NCBI GenBank assembly: GCA_015501585.1
Contig: JADNRY010001216.1
Location: 1 to 14,883, forward strand
Direction: 5' to 3'
DNA length: 14,883 nucleotides
Source: Rhodocollybia butyracea
Taxonomy: Eukaryota > Basidiomycota > Agaricomycetes > Agaricales > Omphalotaceae
Shown here: one piece after another, positions 9,433 to 14,883 of the stretch
Numbering within the stretch: position 1 is the stretch's first letter
Layout: each line of letters starts with the position of its first letter
Program-made: the position numbers and the translations under genes
Notes under the pieces: generated by a model
The model's database searches: none
What the model saw: only the letters and a program-made list of their open reading frames with translations
Told to the model about the DNA's origin: nothing

Positions 9433-10873
9433 CTACTCGAAGCGTTGCCTGAATTGTCTCATCTCATGACTAACCTCGATGCAAATCCATTGATCTCGAA
9501 GACCCTCCGCAGCCTTTTTCCGCGACAAGAAAGTCTGACTAGCTAATTTCGCCATCGCTAACGGGGTTTTTGCCTTCGTCTTTGAATTGGAATTCTGTAC
9601 GGTGACATTCGTGCCTGGGAGTCCATGTTCGAATCTATCTTTGGGATTCGGATTCGAATTAGGATGAGCAACGTGAGTGCGTGGCGGTGGTGGTGGTGAC
9701 AACGAGACTTGGTGGCTGAAAACCCCGCGCTGGAGGACTTCAGAGGGCGGCGCGGGCATACCCTCCGGACGTGGTTTAGTGAGTCGTCTTTTGAGCGGAG
9801 GGCGTTGGTCTCTCGATGTGAATGTGGTATACGCGTAGGATGGGGACTCGGGAGCTTCAATATTAGACCAGACCTCGGACGCGTCATCGTTTGGGTTCGG
9901 GTTAGAGATGGATGTAAAGCTTCCGGTGGTTAAAGTTTCCGTGCTCCGGTGATGCTATGAGGTAGGATAAGTCTAGTAAGCGAATTGGCCTGGAGTGAAC
10001 GAGTGATAAAGTTCATACCCTCATAGCGGTCTGTCTCGGTGCAAGTTGAACTTCATAGAACCCTTCATCTGTCACCATATCGATATCACCGTCTTCTTCT
10101 TCCTTTGAGTCTTTCTCAGCGCCAGCACCACAACGCGTGTAATACTCTTTCGCAAACGGCGTCCTGGGATCAAATTCAAACTCGCCGTCCAAATTCCGAA
10201 AGCAAGACTCGTAGCGGTTATGCTGAAAACGATGGGTTTGTGCTAGTAATGGCCCGCGTAGATATACGTCCAATCCGTCCAGTGTCGACGACGCTTGGGT
10301 ACGTGCCCAGAATGCGCGTAATTTGGATTTGGATCTGCGGGTGTCGGGTCCGGAACCGGTACTGGTAGGTGGAGGCGAGTAATTGCCGCCAGGAAGACAG
10401 AATCTCCAATGTTTTCGCGAAAGTATGATAGCATAGTCGTTGAAGCTGATCGTTTATCGATATCGTTATCGGGTAGAGGCATCGTCCGGCAGTCAGATTG
10501 CCCGAATGAGAGGACCTGAGAGTAAGCATCGGATGGAGAAGGAGAGAGTGGGCTGGAGTTAAAGAATAGCTCGTCTTCTGTGCGTGAATCTGAGTTTTCG
10601 AGCTCGATGGGGGAGAATGCTACAAGATCAGAGTCGGAGTTCCAGATAACCGCAAATTTGAGGGCAGTTTTGGGAGGAATAACGTCGGACCAGCGGTGTT
10701 CACTAGCACTGGGATCCGGATATGGGGTGGTCGGGGTGGTACAATGAGACTCGTAACTCTGTGAGATGCTGCTTCAGTTGAAATATTAAAGCCGGCTTGG
10801 CGAGACGTACCTCTTGGCTGAACAAAGGCGACTCCTGGGGACTTGACTCGATGGGAGACCGCGTAGACTGCAT
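9433..10873 (-). CDS. Unrecognised Ser/Pro-rich protein, paralogue B
   Basis: Minus-strand model: 10873-10811, 10758-10502, 10445-10019, 9954-9433; 1269 nt, 422 residues, all phases close. Introns one and three are standard GT-AG (GTACGT, GTATGA). The middle one, 10501-10446, fits only as a GC-AG intron of 56 nt. Domains are unknown. Visible: core IPPKTALKFAVIWNSDSD, parallel to PKSTLTFAAIWDPD of paralogue A; a strand-rich block with DYAIILSRKHWRFCLPGG and GLDVYLRGPLL; an acidic run EEEDGDIDMVTDEGFYEV; TTGSFTSISNPNP; a short poly-Pro; and a C-terminus LRDQWICIEVSHEM, comparable to the Trp motif of A. The block from DYAIIL to about RFQHNRYES is missing in A. The ATG at 10873 is the first in frame; a CCAAT on the minus strand lies about 75 nt upstream. 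Coding status is likely, function unknown. Confidence 0.65.
10446..10501 (-). other. Candidate GC-AG intron in paralogue B
   Basis: The donor reads GCAATC and the acceptor GATCAG. Removal joins VLSFG to FNDYAIIL in phase 2. I found no GT donor in this exon that joins the two well-coded frames. Confidence 0.5.
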
Positions 10874-11375
10874 GCCTTAAGCTCTAGTTTACAAGATTAG
10901 CAGCGCCGCTTATCTCTATGCGCATAAAAGTCAGGAGAGGTGATATTGGTAAAAACAAGGTGGATGTCCGTGCGTGCGTTCATAATCAAGTTTTTTTCTG
11001 TACTGTGTGATGAAAGGCAAAAAAAAGCATGTAACGTCATCATCTTGACAGATTCTGAATAGCGTGTTTGTATTCATTCATTACTTGTATTGCAGGACCT
11101 TCATCAGATGGTAGTCATAAGTACACGCTACTCTATGCTTTCATTGTACAACGTGCGCACTGTGCACCTGTACTGGCTACTTGCACCTCAGTGATGCATA
11201 TACTCCAGTCCTTCAGACTCCTTTGATCAACATTCTTAAATGTTTATATACCTGTACTAGTCATAGAACAGATTCCTAGTCAAGCGGATAATCATTCACC
11301 ACTTCTTCCATTCTCCAGACCCGCTCTATGTAGTATTAGTTCAGACACTGGTTGGCGTAGTGCAATCTGCTCTTC
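10874..11375. other. Intergenic region
   Basis: About 500 nt upstream of paralogue B. No supported gene. It contains a minus-strand CCAAT near 10944-10948 and several A/T runs near 10990-11030; otherwise I see nothing. Confidence 0.5.
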
Positions 11376-11594
11376 ATGACCACCAATTGCTTAATCAAAG
11401 GCTTCCCGGGTAGTCTGGAGCTCCTCCCCTGCCTCCATCTGCAGACACTCAACTTGCCTGTCGTGGATTGCTTGCTGATGTCAAAAGAATCTCGTTTTGA
11501 TCTCGTCAGAGAATGCATCGAACAGCTGCCAAATTCCGAGACGCTGTACTTGGCCGGTGCGAAGAGGGGGAAGCCAAAGCCTGCGCGCACGTAG
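11376..11594 (+). other. Possible leucine-rich (F-box-like) relic
   Basis: A 72-codon frame with LHLQTLNLPVVDCLLMSKES and CIEQLPNSETLYLAG has the leucine rhythm of the repeat half of fungal F-box proteins. No F-box, partner exon or promoter is visible nearby, and the opposite strand is also open. It may be a fragment related to the broken F-box gene downstream, or chance. Confidence 0.25.
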
Positions 11595-11938
11595 ACAGGG
11601 ACGGCTGGAAGTGCTTGCTTGTAGGAAAAGAGGGACGAGGGGGGATCGGAGGAATAAGAAAAGAGGAAGGTAATGTGAATGAAGAGGAAGTGAAAGAGGG
11701 AAGAGACAACCAAAGGAGGTCCCAAGCAATATTTAAAAACGTCACGACAAGCCTACTAAAAATGACCTCTGCTTCAAATTTTTGGCAACATTGAAAGAGT
11801 AGAATGAGTAAGTACTGCATACTTATATCCATCTTTGAAAACATGCTTTTTTCAATAAATTTTCAGCTTTCGGTTCTTGTGAATCCAGCAAGCTGTATGA
11901 GAGCTTGATTTTTATTCGAATTATTTAAAAGTGTGCAT

Positions 11939-11955
11939 CACGTGGCCGTATTTAA
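11939..11955 (+). promoter_or_regulatory. E-box and TATA-like element before the F-box gene
   Basis: CACGTG at 11939-11944 is followed by TATTTAA at 11949-11955, 34 nt before the ATG at 11989. The start itself has a strong Kozak context (ACCGCCATGG). Confidence 0.45.
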
Positions 11956-11988
11956 CACTTTGACCTTTTCTTTGATTCTTGAACCGCC

Positions 11989-14195
11989 ATGGATCCGCAT
12001 TCTCTCGAAGAGGTGAACAAGACCATCTACTTAAGAAGTAGGTGGCCAGAGCTGCGACCTTATGAAAACCTGGAGTACGATGCTCAAATGTATAGTCGTC
12101 GTCGGCTTCCCGAGTCCGAACGTGAAGAACTGGTACCAGTTACTCTTGAAGACAATCTCGATGAAGACAAGGGCAGATACGAAGAAGATCCAGACTACTT
12201 TCGCGTCTTTCATTACTTTCGATTCTTTACGGTTATTGAGGGCTTCCTGAAGGTGCGGGCTCGACTATTCTTTTGATTTCGTCTCTCTGATTCTCTTTGA
12301 CAGGGCAACCTTGATCTCACAGGTCGACATGAAACGAGGCTCAACGAGCTCAAGCCTATCTGGGAACGCTTCTTTACAGATTTTGCGCGCCTCAATAACT
12401 CTGCTTGCGCCTCATTAGTTCATGAAGAAGAAGAAAAAGCTTGCCATTTGCAATCTACGCTTTCCTACGAGGTTCCAAAGGAGGAGTGGAAGGAATTTCG
12501 TTTGAAATGGAAGATCCCGCGGAGAATTGAGCTTAATCAGGCTGTTAGGCATACAGGTTCGTCCTACTGTTGACATCTTGGGTTGATTTCCTTCATTGTA
12601 GGTCTATTTCGCAGAATGGATCCGCCAATTATACGTCCTACATCCAGATGGGCCGAAAATCCAGAAAATGTGCCTTTTAGACCTACCCACAGAGGTTCTG
12701 GACTTGATTGCTTTCCACAGCCTCTCTAAAAGACGCACGACGTCTTTCAGCAACAAACAAACGACTTTATCAGCTTGGGCGTCAACACACATTCAAGGCA
12801 AGTCCTGTTTTGCTCCTTCCATCTCGTTCCAGGTGTTAATCTGTTGTTTTTTCTACTCCAGAGCCTTTTCTCTTGGGCTCAAATATTACCATTTTCCCTC
12901 CAAAACTAACTGAAGATCGGGAATCGCTAATCTTGAAGGCTAGGCTCGTTTCCTTGAATATTCTGGACTTTGGTGCAATCACAGCCAGATATTATGGTGA
13001 GGGTAAACACATTAAGGTTCCAGAATTTTGCGCGGCTCCTCTCGGAAACTCTTGACGGTTCTTTTTACGCCTCACGTTCTCGATAGCAAAACATTTTTCC
13101 CTCCCATAACTTCTTCTTTGAACAAAACTATCTCTCTCGCACACAACGTCGGTGTTCTGAATCTTACGGCACCTGGACATAACACGCGACTTGATGCAAA
13201 ACTCTTGTCCAACTCGTTCATTTGCACTCCATTAGACTGAGTTACTCCATGCAGGATGATGATCTGACTCATGCGATCATAGGGAATGAGTTGCCACTGT
13301 GTGGCAAGGTCAGTTCCTCGAATTATCTTCTATTCTGTTGATTTTCGGCACCCATCCGACGAAAACACCTGGCTCCTTCTTCTCCTTTTCCAAATATTCT
13401 TACCTTCGACTACCTGAGCCCGCCTCGTAACGCCATTTGGAGCCCTCCGATTCCGTCTCTTCTCAGTGAAGATTCTGCTCCGTCTCTTGCCACTTTCAAG
13501 AGTTTGCAAAAACTATTTTTATCCCACTACATTGACGTTCCGTTTGTCGCAAACTCGTTTCGGAAGCTCTCCGCCATCAACAGCGCCTCATTCCCTCTTA
13601 CACATCTCAAACTCCACTCCTGCTTCGGTTACTTTGACAGGTCATCATTGACTTGCTGGAGGCCCTTCATTCTGGATCAGCTTCATTAGAAGTTCTCATT
13701 CTCATAGGTCTGCAGGATGCAGATCTTGTGTTATTCGAGCGTTCACCGAGTTTTTTCCCCGATATCCTTGAACTATCCCTTGACCGAAGAACAGGAAATC
13801 GTCAAACTCCACCAGTGCAGTGGCCCCATCCGACCTGGGAATACGCACGGTATTTCGCGCGGTTCACCAGGCTGCGTCACTTCAGCTGGAACCTGCTCTT
13901 TCTAACTACCAACCTCCCAAGACCAATGTTGGTTTTCGAGCGACAGGCAGAGATCGAGCATCAGCTGAGTATTATTCACACTCCTCCTCTTAGCCGGGCC
14001 GAGTTGGAAGAGGCTTTCGAAGATGATGCAGAGCTTTTGCGATTGTTTAAAAAAGCAGAGAAGGACACGTATGATTGTTTTGGATGGAACACGGCACGAC
14101 TGTTTAGTGTTCATTGTCCGACGTTAGAGACATTTTGGGATGGGTGTCGGTCATGGTTTGAAGTGCGGATTTTCTGGACAACGGTTAAAGGATGA
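11989..14195 (+). pseudogene. F-box protein gene, broken in its 3' half
   Basis: F-box proteins recruit substrates to SCF ubiquitin ligases through Skp1. The 5' part looks sound: exons 11989-12252, 12304-12556, 12615-12797 and 12862 onward, with GT-AG introns 12253-12303 and 12557-12614, and a GC-AG intron 12798-12861 with a classic GCAAGT donor. The N-terminal 170 residues are charged and unrecognised. WIRQLYVLHPDG leads into the F-box, LLDLPTEVLDLIAFHSLSKR, at about residues 193-212. Downstream the coding signal hops frames: shifts near 13020 and 13235, TGA at 13339-13341, and a shift near 13642. Each step continues leucine-rich text such as QDDDLTHAIIGNELPLCG, FPNILTFDYLS and SLEVLILIGLQDADL. 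The last open frame ends at 14195, but another frame runs on to about 14259 (DEFPSPRWDP), so the true C-terminus may be longer. Best read as a recently decayed member of a large mushroom F-box family; sequence error is the alternative. Confidence 0.75.
12798..12861 (+). other. GC-AG intron in the F-box gene
   Basis: The donor AAG|GCAAGT is the usual consensus for GC introns, and the acceptor is CTACTCCAG. Splicing in phase 1 joins THIQ-E to PFLLGSNITIF, while the GT-type alternative at 12801 gives the wrong frame. Confidence 0.65.
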
Positions 14196-14605
14196 GTTTC
14201 CGTCACCTCGGTGGGATCCTATGATTCCGTATAGGTACGATTATTTAGAGTATGAATAGCTGTGTAGCGTGCGGTGGTTTATAGTTGTATTGTTGGATTG
14301 GTGTGTACACAGTTGTTTCTCTTCCGCGATGTGTCTCGACTAGCTAGGGATGTACATTTTCAATGTGAAACTCAAGTTGCCTCGAAGGGTAACATAAAAC
14401 GGATTGAGAGCGATAATAAAACAAAAGGCCAAAGGTAAACCAACCAAAGGTAACAAAGGTGATTTGTAGGAGGAGGGAGACGTTTGCGCTGATAAAGGTA
14501 GATATCATGGTACGCAAGGGGGCAAGGGGAATAAGGATAAGAACGGTAAGTGAAGGATAAGAATGAACACATATAGACTATCCCGCCACCTGTACCACGC
14601 TTCGA
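14196..14605. other. Intergenic region
   Basis: About 410 nt with no supported gene except a possible C-terminal continuation of the broken F-box gene up to about 14259. It contains imperfect direct repeats of CCAAAGGTAA near 14430-14460. Confidence 0.5.
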
Positions 14606-14883
14606 CTATCGAGGTCGACCAGAGAACCCATCTCCGAGCACTCTCTTCTGTGTGATCCAGGCTCCAGCGATGTGGCCGATGACCTAGAAATTTAAGTTGA
14701 GCCTCGAGATAGAAGCAAGGATCATGAACATCGACTCACAGGACCCTAAACGCCGCCAAACTGTACACATATCAATGGGATTGTCAGCGTTGGGTGTTAT
14801 ATTTATGAGGCTTGCACGCGAATCCAGTGAATACCTAGTCTCGTATACCAGACTTCTCGAGAGTGAAGAAAATCGTTCACTCA
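14606..14883 (-). CDS. Probable 3' exons of a gene leaving the window
   Basis: On the minus strand there are two good intron signatures: GTATTC to GTGTACAG (14834-14761), and GTGAGT or an upstream GTCCTG to TTTCTAG (ending 14684). A small exon of about 15-21 nt lies between them. One reading gives SLVYET, SLAAFR and then VIGHIAGAWITQKRVLGDGF with a stop at 14606-14608, but it needs the weaker GTCCTG donor. The strong GTGAGT donor gives a different open frame. I do not recognise the protein. Strand and splicing are likely; the product is open. Confidence 0.4.

Noticed and set aside
11336..11725. 129-codon minus-strand frame with a hydrophobic Phe/Leu/Ser stretch
   Set aside because: It arises opposite a purine-rich GGAAGAG run; there is no signal-peptide layout and no splice support.
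12997..13023. Intron that would remove one F-box frame change
   Set aside because: GT and AG are present, but at 27 nt it is far shorter than any other intron here.

Overview
The window looks like nuclear DNA from a basidiomycete fungus, most likely an Agaricomycete. The genes are split by many GT-AG introns of about 47-75 nt with weak CTAAC/CTGAC-like branch sites, and the recognisable proteins (a fungal Na+/H+ antiporter, a MINDY deubiquitinase, an F-box protein) read like mushroom homologues. There are no prokaryotic operons, no RNA genes and no transposon ends that I can see.

Layout, left to right. 1-770: no supported gene, one (TTCC)n microsatellite. About 770-2897 (+): a decayed MINDY-type deubiquitinase gene, preceded by two or three degenerate partial copies of its catalytic first exon and followed by an intact 220-residue coiled-coil tail. 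3539-3967 (-): a small Gly/Val-repeat fungal protein of unknown function. 4326-6647 (+): an apparently intact 15-exon Na+/H+ antiporter of 526 residues with a 5-nt microexon, transcribed divergently from the previous gene across a roughly 360-bp shared promoter region. 6959-8672 (-) and 9433-10873 (-): two neighbouring genes of one unrecognised Ser/Pro-rich family, probably an old tandem duplication. 11376-11594: a possible leucine-rich relic. 11989-14195 (+): an F-box gene with good promoter, Kozak and 5' exons, but a 3' half broken by several single-base frameshifts and a stop. 14606-14883 (-): probable last exons of a gene running off the right edge.

The genes do not form one obvious pathway. 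Two of the recognisable genes are ubiquitin-system genes (deubiquitinase and F-box protein), and both are broken in the same way, by single-base losses and stops. The antiporter and the two paralogues have exon phases that close without any lesion. That contrast points to pseudogenes of fast-evolving families rather than general sequence error, but error cannot be excluded from sequence alone. All exon models are hand-made from splice signals, reading phase and family memory; none is backed by transcripts or a database search.
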